A stretch of 8,172 bases of DNA. It comes from Flavobacteriales bacterium UBA7443. Lineage in GTDB: Bacteria; Bacteroidota; Bacteroidia; Flavobacteriales_D; Sanyastnellaceae. Shown in pieces: positions 1 to 6,862 of the stretch; positions within the stretch are counted from its first letter, which is position 1, and each line of letters starts with the position of its first letter. Location: the NCBI GenBank assembly GCA_002477505.1, contig DLQB01000110.1, positions 1-8,172 on the forward strand. Reading direction: 5' to 3'. Position numbers and translations under genes: made by a program. A model generated the notes under the pieces. It did not search any database and was not told the DNA's origin. It worked only from the letters and a program-made list of their open reading frames with translations.

Positions 1-494
1 AGGCCGATGGCGAGGAATACCTGCCACAATCCTTTGCCGAATGCCAAGGTGATGGCGAGCACCATGAGCAGCGTGGGCAAGGTCCAGATCACTTGGACCC
101 ACCAACTCACGAATGCGTCGACACGTCCGCCGCGGTATCCGGCCCAGGCGCCGAGCAAAATCCCAATCAACAGTGAAATCAATACAGCCGATAATCCCAC
201 GCCCAGGCTAATGGCAGAGCCGGCCATGAGTCGGCTGAGAACGTCTCTGCCGTAACGGTCGGTTCCGAGCCAATGCCGCATCGTGGTGCCGTCCTCCAAA
301 GCAACGGTTGATCCGGGCTCCAAAAGAGCTTGGTCCAGGTTTTGTGCATTGGCGTGAGGCGATCTGTCCGGGCGAATGAAAGGACCGGCGATGGCTACCA
401 TTGCAAGAAGCGAAATCCAGATCAATCCAATCAGCGCCGGACGATGATTTCGGAAGGCCCCGAACATGCGGGATGGTTGGGCGTCGGAATTCAT
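1..494 (-). CDS. ABC transporter permease, OppC/DppC type (partial, 3' part beyond left edge)
   Basis: Inner-membrane permease subunit of a peptide/nickel-type ABC importer, which would pair with a second permease, ATPases and a binding protein that are not in view. About 164 residues are present, starting MNSDAQPSRMFGAFRNHRPA. A first membrane segment lies at about residues 20-40 (ALIGLIWISLLAMVAIAGPF), as in the OppC N-terminal domain. After a periplasmic loop comes the family landmark HWLGTDRYGRDVLSRL at about residues 75-90, then the start of the transmembrane permease domain (GVGLSAVLISLLIGILLGA, then AGYRGGRVDAF). The EAA-loop that contacts the ATPase would lie past the window edge. It begins 51 bases after the glycosyltransferase stop, so it may be read from the same transcript, although the functional link is not obvious. 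Met10 (MFGAFRNH) is an alternative start. The substrate cannot be told from the sequence. Confidence 0.9.
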   Translation of the reverse strand, partial: MNSDAQPSRMFGAFRNHRPALIGLIWISLLAMVAIAGPFIRPDRSPHANAQNLDQALLEPGSTVALEDGTTMRHWLGTDRYGRDVLSRLMAGSAISLGVGLSAVLISLLIGILLGAWAGYRGGRVDAFVSWWVQVIWTLPTLLMVLAITLAFGKGLWQVFLAIG

Positions 495-545
495 GGTTCT
501 AGAGCGAAGCTGAGCGGCTGAGTGGCATTGCGAATTGCGTCCAAT

Positions 546-1700
546 TTACAATTGACGGCCTTTCCATTTGACGTTGCCCCGCAGGAGTTGCCACCATGCG
601 CCCCAAACCAATGCGGCGTATCGCCAAGGGAAGAAGAGTACATCGGTGGATTTCATGGTCAATTTGTACCGCCGCGCCGCGCGGGAAATCAAGGGTTGAT
701 TGAGCAGGATTTTCAATATTGCCGCCACCAAAATCCAGAGAAAACCAACATCGCTCGATGAAATTGTGCCCAGCAGCGCAAAAAGGAATGTCAGTTCTAC
801 GGCGGCGATGAGCTGTCCCACAGATTTGGTTTCACCATCGGCTTGGTCGTGCGTTTTGGATGCCCAACGCGCTCGCTGGTTCCACAGTTCAGTCCAATTC
901 TGAACGGGCTGCGTTGTGGCAAAAGCCTGTGGGTCCGAATTCCATGCGATAGGGCTACCATGCTTTTTGATGGCGAGAAGCGCATAGGCATCGTCTCCAG
1001 AGGCTTGGGCCTCATTCAAGCTTTCCGCGGGGTAGGTTGACGTCCGGTATACGCTGTTTGCACCGCTGCCCATGGCGAGTTTTTCGGCGCAGACTCCGCC
1101 TTCAATCCACGCCATGAGGCACCCGTACTCGAGTGCTTGAAAACGTTCCCATGCAGATTCTGGAGTTGCGTTTAGACGAACTGTTCCAAGAATGGCTCCA
1201 ACCGCTGATGAGGTCGATTGGTTGATGGAGTGCTCCATGGACAACGCCCAGTCTTTCCCAATGCGCACATCGGCATCCAACGTGGCCATCCATGGCGTTT
1301 TGATTTGGCTGTGGGCTTGCCGCAAGGCTGCCTTTTTACCTTCTCCAGGGTTCTTGATGCACCTTACACCTGCCGCTTCCGCGACGTTTTTGGTTCCATC
1401 GGTGCTGTGGTCATCGATGACCAAAAGTGCCAAAGGAACGGTTTGCTGGCCAAGGTCTTCGAGCAGAAATGGCAGCGATTCTGCCTCATTTCGGCATGGA
1501 ATCACCACGGTGATCAACGGTGCAGAAAGGGAATCAAATTTGGCGATGTCACCTGCGGCCGCTGAAACAGGCAGCCGCCGGACCCAAGACCAGATGGACA
1601 TGGCATACCGGCCAAGGCAAAGGAAGTGCAAAGCCAGCATGGCCCATGCCAATGCCGCAAGCCACGATTCAAGTCCAAATTCAATGTTCATGGGTCGCAT
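546..1700 (-). CDS. Membrane-anchored family 2 glycosyltransferase
   Basis: A GT-A-fold glycosyltransferase that probably moves a sugar from a nucleotide sugar to a lipid or glycan acceptor at the cytoplasmic face of the membrane. In the 384-residue reading, one membrane segment lies at about residues 12-35. The catalytic domain follows, with VVIPCRNEAESL (65-76), the nucleotide-binding VIDDHSTDGT (94-103; D96, D97), GKKAAL (121-126), the metal-binding DAD (142-144), SGDDAY (234-239) supplying the probable catalytic base, and QRARW (275-279), the QxxRW-type acceptor motif. C-terminal hydrophobic segments at about residues 295-335 and 350-372 anchor the end. The start overlaps the end of the upstream PF03706 gene by 20 bases; the in-frame ATG at 1691 (MNIEFGLESW) would shorten the overlap to 11. 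Either way the two are probably translationally coupled. Sugar and acceptor are unknown. The family call is firm, the exact role is not. Confidence 0.93.
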   Translation of the reverse strand: MRPMNIEFGLESWLAALAWAMLALHFLCLGRYAMSIWSWVRRLPVSAAAGDIAKFDSLSAPLITVVIPCRNEAESLPFLLEDLGQQTVPLALLVIDDHSTDGTKNVAEAAGVRCIKNPGEGKKAALRQAHSQIKTPWMATLDADVRIGKDWALSMEHSINQSTSSAVGAILGTVRLNATPESAWERFQALEYGCLMAWIEGGVCAEKLAMGSGANSVYRTSTYPAESLNEAQASGDDAYALLAIKKHGSPIAWNSDPQAFATTQPVQNWTELWNQRARWASKTHDQADGETKSVGQLIAAVELTFLFALLGTISSSDVGFLWILVAAILKILLNQPLISRAARRYKLTMKSTDVLFFPWRYAALVWGAWWQLLRGNVKWKGRQL

Positions 1701-2706
1701 TCATTGAAGGTGTGCCGATGATCGCTCCTAACAAGGCGGGCAATACCAGGTTGAGCATCCAGATGGCAAACGTTCCGGTTATGAGGGGGACAACCATTTC
1801 CGGTTGGGGTTGGATCACCAGGACAATCAGCGCTTCTCGAATGCCCATTTCGGCCAACGCTGCGGTTGGAATGATCATGTTTCCCCAATACACCAATGCG
1901 ACAGCACCGATCATTTCAGGGAAGCCGTTGAAACCGTAGGCCATGAGTCCGAGCACAAATTGACAGGCAAAAACGCCATACCGCAAAGCGCTGAGCATCA
2001 GAATGAGCGGCAAATGGGAGCGAGTCATCGCCGCTGAATCGGCACTTTGTGCGTGGAGCCAATGGGGAAGTCGGATGCGTTTTCCCAATCGCATCATCAT
2101 CTTTTGACCAAATCGATTGTTTGCCCATCCCAAGGACCACCAGCCGATGGTGCCCGCAAAAGCGATCCAAGGAACAATTTCCAACGCACCCATTCCCCCG
2201 TGCGATTGCAGCCCCAAAATTCCGTTGGCTGAAATTCCGCTCGGTTTCAAAGGGACATTCAAAATCCATATCCAGGCCAGGGCTCCGAACGTCAAGGTCA
2301 TTCCGGCTTGCGACCAGGCACTCCAGCCGAAAGACCGCAGCCCTCGGGCCCGATCCGCGGCGGGCAATAGCGCCACCCGCGCGACGGCATCTCCGCTGCG
2401 ATTCGGTGTTAAAAAGCCCCACGTTGCTCCTACAATCACCTCCCGGTACGACTGTCCGATGGAAGATCTTTTTCGCTCCAAAAGCACGTGCCACTTCAAG
2501 GCTTCGATGCCCCAATTGACGGGAACGAGCAAGGCGGCGAATGCGAGCAGCGACCAGCGATTCGGGGACAGTTGGCCCCAATCGATCGATTGCATTGAAA
2601 GGGCTTGATGATGCCCAACTTGCCAAACAATCACGGCAACAGCGAGCAAGGAGGTGATCCAAGCCAACCATTTGCGAGGGGGCAGTTGATAACGGGGCGA
2701 TTTCAT
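1681..2706 (-). CDS. Flippase-like / lysylphosphatidylglycerol synthase TM-region membrane protein (PF03706)
   Basis: A polytopic inner-membrane protein of 341 residues resembling the membrane domain of MprF and the UPF0104/AglD-type proteins, several of which move or modify lipids. The family pattern is visible as NWGIEALKWHVLL (about residues 75-87), then GATWGFLTPNRSGDAVARVALL (about 106-127, the usual G..(T/S)P.R.G segment), and near the C-terminus PTAALAEMGIREALIVL (the P...LG(V/I)RE segment). There is no soluble MprF aminoacyl-transferase domain, so tRNA-dependent lysylation is not expected from this protein alone. I chose the ATG at 2706 (MKSPRYQLPPRKW), just ahead of the first membrane segment. 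The open frame continues to an ATG at 2817, but that stretch lies inside ruvC and upstream of the likely promoter. It is first in a leftward cluster with the glycosyltransferase, which suggests that the pair handle one glycolipid or envelope glycan. Confidence 0.85.
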   Translation of the reverse strand: MKSPRYQLPPRKWLAWITSLLAVAVIVWQVGHHQALSMQSIDWGQLSPNRWSLLAFAALLVPVNWGIEALKWHVLLERKRSSIGQSYREVIVGATWGFLTPNRSGDAVARVALLPAADRARGLRSFGWSAWSQAGMTLTFGALAWIWILNVPLKPSGISANGILGLQSHGGMGALEIVPWIAFAGTIGWWSLGWANNRFGQKMMMRLGKRIRLPHWLHAQSADSAAMTRSHLPLILMLSALRYGVFACQFVLGLMAYGFNGFPEMIGAVALVYWGNMIIPTAALAEMGIREALIVLVIQPQPEMVVPLITGTFAIWMLNLVLPALLGAIIGTPSMNATHEH

Positions 2707-2725
2707 CGGTGGGGGTACGCTTTTC

Positions 2726-2756
2726 CAAATGTACCTTCGTTGGGCGATGTCACCAA
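2726..2756 (-). promoter_or_regulatory. Probable promoter of the flippase-like/glycosyltransferase cluster
   Basis: On the minus strand, 2733-2726 reads TACATTTG, a perfect match to the Bacteroidota -7 element TAnnTTTG. A TTG at 2756-2754, separated by 20 bases, fits the -33 element. Transcription would begin at about 2721-2722, giving a leader of about 15 bases before the ATG at 2706. The -33 box lies inside the first codons of the divergent ruvC gene. The match to the consensus is seen directly; promoter activity is inferred. Confidence 0.55.
2732..2739 (+). promoter_or_regulatory. Possible -7 element of ruvC
   Basis: TACCTTCG differs from TAnnTTTG at one position and lies seven bases before the ruvC ATG at 2747. 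The identical octamer occurs four bases before thyA. No TTG is seen at the right distance for a -33 box, so support is weak. It overlaps the -7 box of the opposite-strand promoter by two bases, so the two promoters could hardly be occupied together. Confidence 0.3.
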
Positions 2757-3328
2757 CCGCCAAGCAAAAACCCGTCGAACAAATCATCCTCGGCATTGAT
2801 CCCGGCACTACAATCATGGGCTATGGGGTGATTTGCGTGCGCGGAAAATCAGTGGAATTGGTCGAAATGGGCGCCTTGCACCTCTCGAAGTACAAGGATC
2901 ACGCGGTGAAGCTGAAGCGCATTTATGATCGGTGTTCCGCGCTGATCCAAACCCACGCGCCCGATCACATGGCGGTGGAAGCGCCTTTTTTCGGGAAGAA
3001 CGTCCAATCCATGCTCAAGCTGGGGCGCGCTCAAGGCGTAGCACTGGCAGCAGCGCTGTCCAGAGACATTCCGATTGCGGAATATGCACCGCGAAAAGTC
3101 AAACAGTCCATCACAGGCTCCGGTGCTGCAAGCAAAGAACAGGTGGCCGCTATGGTGGCCCGGACGTTGAAGATTCCCATGTCCGATTTGCCCAAAGAAT
3201 TGGATGCAACGGACGGATTGGCCGTGGCGTTGTGCCACCATTTCCAATTGTCCTCTCCTCGGATGCAAGCCGGTTACAGCGGATGGAAAGCATTCATTGA
3301 GGACCAAGGAAATCGGGTTCGTTCTTGA
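2747..3328 (+). CDS. ruvC: Crossover junction endodeoxyribonuclease RuvC
   Basis: RuvC is the Holliday junction resolvase. As a dimer it cuts two opposing strands of the four-way junction delivered by RuvAB, completing homologous recombination and fork repair. In the 193-residue reading all four acidic catalytic residues are present: D18 in ILGIDPGT, E78 in VEAPFFGKN, and D153 and D156 in LDATDGLAVALCHH. The middle part NVQSMLKLGRAQGVAL and the KQSITGSGAASKEQV stretch are also typical. Length is close to the family norm (173 in E. coli). An upstream in-frame ATG at 2729 would add six residues. I prefer 2747 because the only -7-like box in the gap lies between the two ATGs. ruvA and ruvB are not adjacent. 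The gene ends in a convergent gap with ddl that contains a terminator. Confidence 0.96.
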   Translation: MSPTAKQKPVEQIILGIDPGTTIMGYGVICVRGKSVELVEMGALHLSKYKDHAVKLKRIYDRCSALIQTHAPDHMAVEAPFFGKNVQSMLKLGRAQGVALAAALSRDIPIAEYAPRKVKQSITGSGAASKEQVAAMVARTLKIPMSDLPKELDATDGLAVALCHHFQLSSPRMQAGYSGWKAFIEDQGNRVRS

Positions 3329-3483
3329 TTTTTTCCGAAAGAGTGCAACCTTTTCAAAGGTGTTCCGTATCCCCCTCTGAAGTTTAGCTTCAACAGTTTA
3401 TTTGTTTTTCATTCAACAGGGGAAGGCGGTCCATTTGGGCGGCCTTCTTTGTGTTTGAAAGATTCTGAGGACTTCGGTCGAAT
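3329..3483. other. Convergent intergenic region between ruvC and ddl
   Basis: This gap separates two genes that converge. It holds a small perfect inverted repeat ACCTTTTCAAAGGT (3348-3361), a weak 5-bp hairpin TGAAG-TTTAG-CTTCA (3378-3392) followed by a T-rich run to about 3409, and the stronger terminator hairpin listed separately. I see no credible small gene here. No U-rich terminator is evident for the minus-strand ddl transcript. Confidence 0.6.
3422..3457 (+). terminator. Intrinsic terminator downstream of ruvC
   Basis: Positions 3422-3447 fold into a long hairpin: six pairs GAAGGC/GCCTTC, one G-G mismatch, four more pairs including one G-T wobble, and an ATTT loop. The + strand continues TTTGTGTTTG (3448-3457), an imperfect U-tract. 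The stem is GC-rich for this region. On the minus strand the hairpin is followed by CCCTG, so it should act mainly on + strand transcripts, that is ruvC. It lies about 95 bases past the ruvC stop. Confidence 0.6.
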
Positions 3484-4470
3484 TCAATCCGAAAGCAGGG
3501 TGCTGTCGATGATGTTCGAAATCAATTTGGACTTCGTAAAACCCGATTTCTCCGCCTGCTGGGGGATGATGCTGACTTCCGAAAATCCGGGAACGCCATT
3601 GACTTCAATCACGGAGGCGACTCCGGGTTCCGTCCAAATCATGTCAACGCGCGCCATGCCCCGGCACTGCGTGGCGCGATAAACAGCCAGGGCTTGGGCT
3701 TGCAGTGCATCGCTCTGTTCTTTGGGGATGAGCGCTGGTGTGGTTTCTTGCGATGCCCCTTGGTATTTCGCCTCGTAATCAAAAAAACTTCTTTCCGTCG
3801 TGATTTCCGTTACCGGAAGCACGGTCGGTTTTCCATGTTCGTCCGGCACAACGCCTACGGTGAATTCCCGGCCTTCAAGCAACGATTCCACGAGCACGCC
3901 GCTGGTACTAACCGAGCGAGCCAATGCGATTGCGCCTGCCAATTCGGCCACCGTCTCCGCCCGCGAAATGCCAATGCTGGATCCGGTTTCGTTGGGTTTC
4001 ACAAAACAGGGCATTCCCACCGATTCACTGATTTCATGGGCATCCCATGGCTCGGTATGTGCGAGTTCCACGGAGCGTGCAACCGCGATGTTTTCATTCC
4101 GAAGCAAGGCGTTGGTCCGTCCCTTATTGAACGTCAAGGCCATGCAATCTGCATCTCCAGTGGTGTAGCGCATTCCTGCCGCGTCCAGCATTGTTTGAAG
4201 CTTGCCGTCCTCTCCAGGTGTGCCGTGGACCATGATGAAAGCGCCGATGAATTTCCGCGGGTCGCCAACCAAATCATCCAAGGTAGTGGAGGTTTTTTCA
4301 CCCGAGGCCTCCGTTTCGAAAAACCAGCCTTTGGGGTTGATGTGAACCAATACCGGTTCGAATCGGGTGCGGTCAATCTGAGCCATGATCATGGCCGCGG
4401 ATTTGCGTGAGATAACAGCTTCTCCAGAGTAACCACCTGTGAATACGATCAGTGCTTGAGGCTTGTTCAT
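3484..4470 (-). CDS. ddl: D-alanine--D-alanine ligase
   Basis: A cytoplasmic ATP-grasp enzyme that joins two D-alanines with ATP to make the dipeptide added to the UDP-MurNAc peptide by MurF in peptidoglycan synthesis. Its 328 residues show GGYSGE (12-17, with E17 matching the substrate-contacting Glu), HGTPGEDG (82-89), FVKPNETGSSIGIS (156-169), FFDYEAKYQ (229-237), GMARVDMIW (271-279) and EVNGVPGFSEVS (289-300). D276, E289 and N291 are the expected metal ligands. Lys235-Tyr236 correspond to the omega-loop pair of E. coli DdlB, and the Tyr favours D-Ala-D-Ala over D-Ala-D-Lac. The NGVPGFSE segment departs from the usual NTxPGMT. It begins 53 bases after purK on the same strand, so it may share that transcript. 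The 7-mer TAATTTG at 4493-4487 is only a poor promoter candidate. Confidence 0.95.
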   Translation of the reverse strand: MNKPQALIVFTGGYSGEAVISRKSAAMIMAQIDRTRFEPVLVHINPKGWFFETEASGEKTSTTLDDLVGDPRKFIGAFIMVHGTPGEDGKLQTMLDAAGMRYTTGDADCMALTFNKGRTNALLRNENIAVARSVELAHTEPWDAHEISESVGMPCFVKPNETGSSIGISRAETVAELAGAIALARSVSTSGVLVESLLEGREFTVGVVPDEHGKPTVLPVTEITTERSFFDYEAKYQGASQETTPALIPKEQSDALQAQALAVYRATQCRGMARVDMIWTEPGVASVIEVNGVPGFSEVSIIPQQAEKSGFTKSKLISNIIDSTLLSD

Positions 4471-4523
4471 GGGCGCGATTCTAGCTCAAATTACGGGGAT
4501 GTTGAGCCGTTCGATCGCGTGGC

Positions 4524-5699
4524 TCAGGCTTTTCCATCCACCGCCAATTGTTCACGAATGCGCATGACCGATTGCTCAACTTCTGATCGGCTTTGTCCGG
4601 TGATGGTCACGTGGCCCATTTTTCGAAAAGGTTTCACGGCTGATTTCCCATAGAGGTGCGGATGGACGCCAGGGGTGCTCAATGCAGCCTCGAGTCCAGT
4701 ATAAATGGGTGTGCCGTGCGCTGCAGCGCTGCCCACAATGTTCACCATTGCCGAAGCGGCAAACAGCGCATCCGTGGCACCAAGGGGAAGGTCCAGGACC
4801 GCCCGCAAGTGTTGTTCAAATTGTGACGTTCGGTTGGCCTCGATGGTGTGATGACCGCTGTTGTGTGTGCGCGGAGCAAGTTCGTTCACCAAGAGATCCC
4901 CCTTCCGATCCAGAAACAATTCTACCGCCAGCAATCCCTCAAAATCCATGGCCTCGGCAACGCGGCGGGCAAGCGATTCCGCATCTTGTGCCTGCTGCGG
5001 AGTGATGGCCGCGGGTGCGATGAGGTAATCGACCAGGTTGGCCACGGGATCAAAAATTGCTTCGACGACTGGAAAGCATTGGGTTTCTCCTTGGCTGTTT
5101 CTTGCCACGATGACACTCAGTTCTTTTTCAATGTCCACCGCATGTTCCAAGACGCTAGGCACGTCAAATGCTTTGGGAAGGTCCGATTTGGACTTCAGGA
5201 GAACGACCCCTTTTCCGTCGTAACCGCCTTTGCGCATCTTCTGGACAATGGGCAGGCCCATTTGCTCAACTCCTTCTGCGCCATCGACCAATTGGAAGGG
5301 TGAAGTGGGAATCCCGTTTTGGGCGAAAAATTCTTTTTGCAGGCCTTTGTCTTGAATCACCGCCAGGTGGTCGGGTTTCGGGATTACGCGAACTCCCTGG
5401 GATTCTAAGGTCTTCAGGCCTTCAACGGAGACATGCTCAATTTCAATGGTGATTACGTCCAATTCTGCTCCGAACGCTACGACATCGTCCGCATTCTGCA
5501 AATCGCCTTGCACAAATCGGGGCGTAAGGTGCCTGCAAGGAGCATCTGAACTTGGGTCCATTACTTCGACGCGCGCATCGAAATCCACAGCGGATTGAAT
5601 CATCATTCGACCGAGTTGCCCTCCCCCTAGTACGCCGAGGCGTAAGGAAGGACCGAATGATGCGCCGAAATCATGGGAGTTTTTTGAACCGTTTTGCAT
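4524..5699 (-). CDS. purK: 5-(carboxyamino)imidazole ribonucleotide synthase (PurK)
   Basis: PurK uses ATP and bicarbonate to convert aminoimidazole ribonucleotide to N5-CAIR, which PurE then isomerises, in de novo purine synthesis in the cytoplasm. The 391-residue reading shows the N-terminal LGVLGGGQLGRMM (21-33), the ATP-binding KMRKGGYDGKGVVLL (154-168), the ATP-grasp catalytic segment LLAVELFLDRKG (256-267) and the very characteristic NELAPRTHNSGHHTIEANR (272-290) with TSQFEQHLRA (291-300). HLYGKSAVKPFRKMGHVTITG (348-368) ends it in the usual way. The open frame has earlier ATGs at 5732 and 5771, but the residues there match nothing in the family and fall inside the divergent channel gene. 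The ATG at 5699 gives a short extension before the Rossmann-like start. It sits four bases after a perfect -7 box. purE is not in the window; ddl follows downstream. Confidence 0.95.
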   Translation of the reverse strand: MQNGSKNSHDFGASFGPSLRLGVLGGGQLGRMMIQSAVDFDARVEVMDPSSDAPCRHLTPRFVQGDLQNADDVVAFGAELDVITIEIEHVSVEGLKTLESQGVRVIPKPDHLAVIQDKGLQKEFFAQNGIPTSPFQLVDGAEGVEQMGLPIVQKMRKGGYDGKGVVLLKSKSDLPKAFDVPSVLEHAVDIEKELSVIVARNSQGETQCFPVVEAIFDPVANLVDYLIAPAAITPQQAQDAESLARRVAEAMDFEGLLAVELFLDRKGDLLVNELAPRTHNSGHHTIEANRTSQFEQHLRAVLDLPLGATDALFAASAMVNIVGSAAAHGTPIYTGLEAALSTPGVHPHLYGKSAVKPFRKMGHVTITGQSRSEVEQSVMRIREQLAVDGKA

Positions 5700-5726
5700 G
5701 GTGCAAAGATATTCGCGCCATTTTTG
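5694..5726 (+). promoter_or_regulatory. Possible promoter of the MscS-family gene
   Basis: TTG at 5694-5696 (within a TTTTG run) and CATTTTTG at 5719-5726, separated by 22 bases, resemble the Bacteroidota -33/-7 pair with one mismatch in the -7 box. The box ends four bases before the ATG at 5731. It spans the purK start and the purK -7 box on the other strand, so the two divergent promoters are interleaved. Confidence 0.35.
5704..5711 (-). promoter_or_regulatory. Probable -7 element of purK
   Basis: On the minus strand 5711-5704 reads TATCTTTG, a perfect TAnnTTTG match that ends four bases before the purK ATG at 5699. If used, transcription would begin on or within a few bases of the start codon. 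The -33 side is weak: only TTC is found, about 22 bases upstream. The purK start choice and this box support each other. Confidence 0.5.
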
Positions 5727-5730
5727 GTCC

Positions 5731-6798
5731 ATGGAATTTTTAGACACAGAATTTTTGGGCAATCCCACCATGGAGTGGTTGATCGCCTTGGCTTGGGCGC
5801 TCGGCGGCGTGATTACGGGTCGATTGGTCTATCGTTGGTTTAGCCGGAGAATGAAGGCATTGGCCGCCAAAAGCGAGACAAAATTGGATGACATGATCGT
5901 GGATCAAGTGGAAGAACCGCTTTCCTTGTCCGTTGTGTTGCTGGGATTGTGGTTTGGCTACGACCATCTGCATTTCGGAGTTGACACCGACGCATTCATG
6001 GACCACGTATTTTCCATCGCTGTGGCATTGAATGTGACGTGGATGGCGGCGCGACTGGTGGACAGTGTATTGGGAAATTTGTTCGAAGGGGCTGCCGAGA
6101 AATCAGCTTCGCAAATGATGTCCCAAGTGGCGCCCATCTTGCGCAAAACCTTGCGTTCAACGGTGTGGATTCTGGGTTTCATCATGGCGCTCAACAATGC
6201 GGGCTATGATGTCGCTGCGCTATTGGCCGGTGTTGGAATTGGAGGTTTGGCAATGGGCTTGGCGGCGAAAGATTTTGTGGCGAATATCTTCGGTGGCATC
6301 ACGGTCTTCGTCGATCAGCCCTTTTTGGTTGGTGATCGGGTCCAGGTGGCCGGTGTCGACGGCACGGTGACTGAGATTGGCATTCGGAGTACGCGGATTA
6401 AGACCCTCGCAGGTCGCATCGTCACCATTCCCAACCACAAATTCACCGACAGCCTCGTGGAAAATGTGACGGCGGAACCGGCGCGCAAGATTCGACTGGA
6501 CTTGGGGTTGACATACGATACCAAGCCTGAGAAAATCGAGCAGGCAATTTCCATCCTCACGGAGATCATTGAAAAGCACATTGGAACGGAAGACGACACC
6601 CTCATTTGGTTCAGTGGATTTGGCGATTTTTCGTTGAATGTGAGTGCCATTTACTACGTCCGAAAGGAAGCCGATGTGTGCCTGACACCTGGAATGGTCA
6701 ATTTGGAAATTTTGACGCGCTTCAACGAAGCCAGTTTGGATTTTGCTTTCCCAACCCAGACGCTGATCCACGAGGGTGCGCAGAATGTGACAGGTTAA
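5731..6798 (+). CDS. MscS-family mechanosensitive ion channel
   Basis: A small-conductance mechanosensitive channel of the inner membrane, expected to form a heptamer that opens under membrane tension to release solutes after hypo-osmotic shock. In the 355-residue reading, membrane segments lie at about residues 15-36, 65-82, 92-112 and 140-157. The pore-lining helix (VAALLAGVGIGGLAMGLAAK, 161-180) has the expected Gly/Ala packing and leads directly into DFVANIFGGITVFVDQPF (181-198). The beta domain follows (VGDRVQVAGVDGTVTEIGIRS, 200-220), then VTIPNHKF (231-238) and the C-terminal alpha/beta domain. It has more N-terminal membrane segments than E. coli MscS (286 aa) and looks closer to the YnaI/YbdG-like arrangement. 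Start choices are ATG at 5698, 5731 or 5770. I chose 5731 because a -7-like box ends four bases before it; 5770 would still keep the first membrane segment. Confidence 0.92.
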   Translation: MEFLDTEFLGNPTMEWLIALAWALGGVITGRLVYRWFSRRMKALAAKSETKLDDMIVDQVEEPLSLSVVLLGLWFGYDHLHFGVDTDAFMDHVFSIAVALNVTWMAARLVDSVLGNLFEGAAEKSASQMMSQVAPILRKTLRSTVWILGFIMALNNAGYDVAALLAGVGIGGLAMGLAAKDFVANIFGGITVFVDQPFLVGDRVQVAGVDGTVTEIGIRSTRIKTLAGRIVTIPNHKFTDSLVENVTAEPARKIRLDLGLTYDTKPEKIEQAISILTEIIEKHIGTEDDTLIWFSGFGDFSLNVSAIYYVRKEADVCLTPGMVNLEILTRFNEASLDFAFPTQTLIHEGAQNVTG

Positions 6799-6862
6799 AA
6801 TCAGTTTTTGCGCTGTAAATTGCCGCTCGATCATTGCTAGGACAGCCATTTAAATTGAACCT
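6799..6862. other. Spacer between the channel gene and the YwaF-like gene
   Basis: The spacer shows no clear hairpin terminator. TTG at 6834-6836 and AACCTTTG at 6858-6865, 21 bases apart, resemble a -33/-7 pair with one mismatch, but the octamer runs into the presumed TTG start codon of the next gene. Either this is not a promoter and the genes are co-transcribed, or translation starts further in (ATG at 6917). Confidence 0.4.

Noticed and set aside
1192..1707. 171-codon + strand open frame opposite the glycosyltransferase
   Set aside because: It is antisense to the DAD and DD motifs of the glycosyltransferase, has no domain or plausible start context, and is explained by the codon use of the real gene.
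1916..2728. 270-codon minus-strand open frame inside the flippase-like gene
   Set aside because: It is an Arg-rich out-of-frame reading of the PF03706 gene without recognisable motifs.
2707..2817. 37-codon upstream extension of the flippase-like gene
   Set aside because: It would overlap the ruvC catalytic N-terminus and pass through the likely promoter of its own gene; the residues are not hydrophobic and match nothing in the family.
3348..3361. Inverted repeat ACCTTTTCAAAGGT as a terminator
   Set aside because: The stem is short and AT-rich with almost no loop and no T-tract after it; the hairpin at 3422-3447 is a much better candidate.
3694..4410. 238-codon + strand open frame opposite ddl
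   Set aside because: The residue mix (Phe, His, Arg, Cys rich) has no domain, and the opposite strand encodes a full Ddl with all catalytic residues.
5700..5771. Longer purK starts at 5732 and 5771
   Set aside because: The added residues match nothing in PurK and lie upstream of a perfect -7 box; they also sit inside the channel gene.
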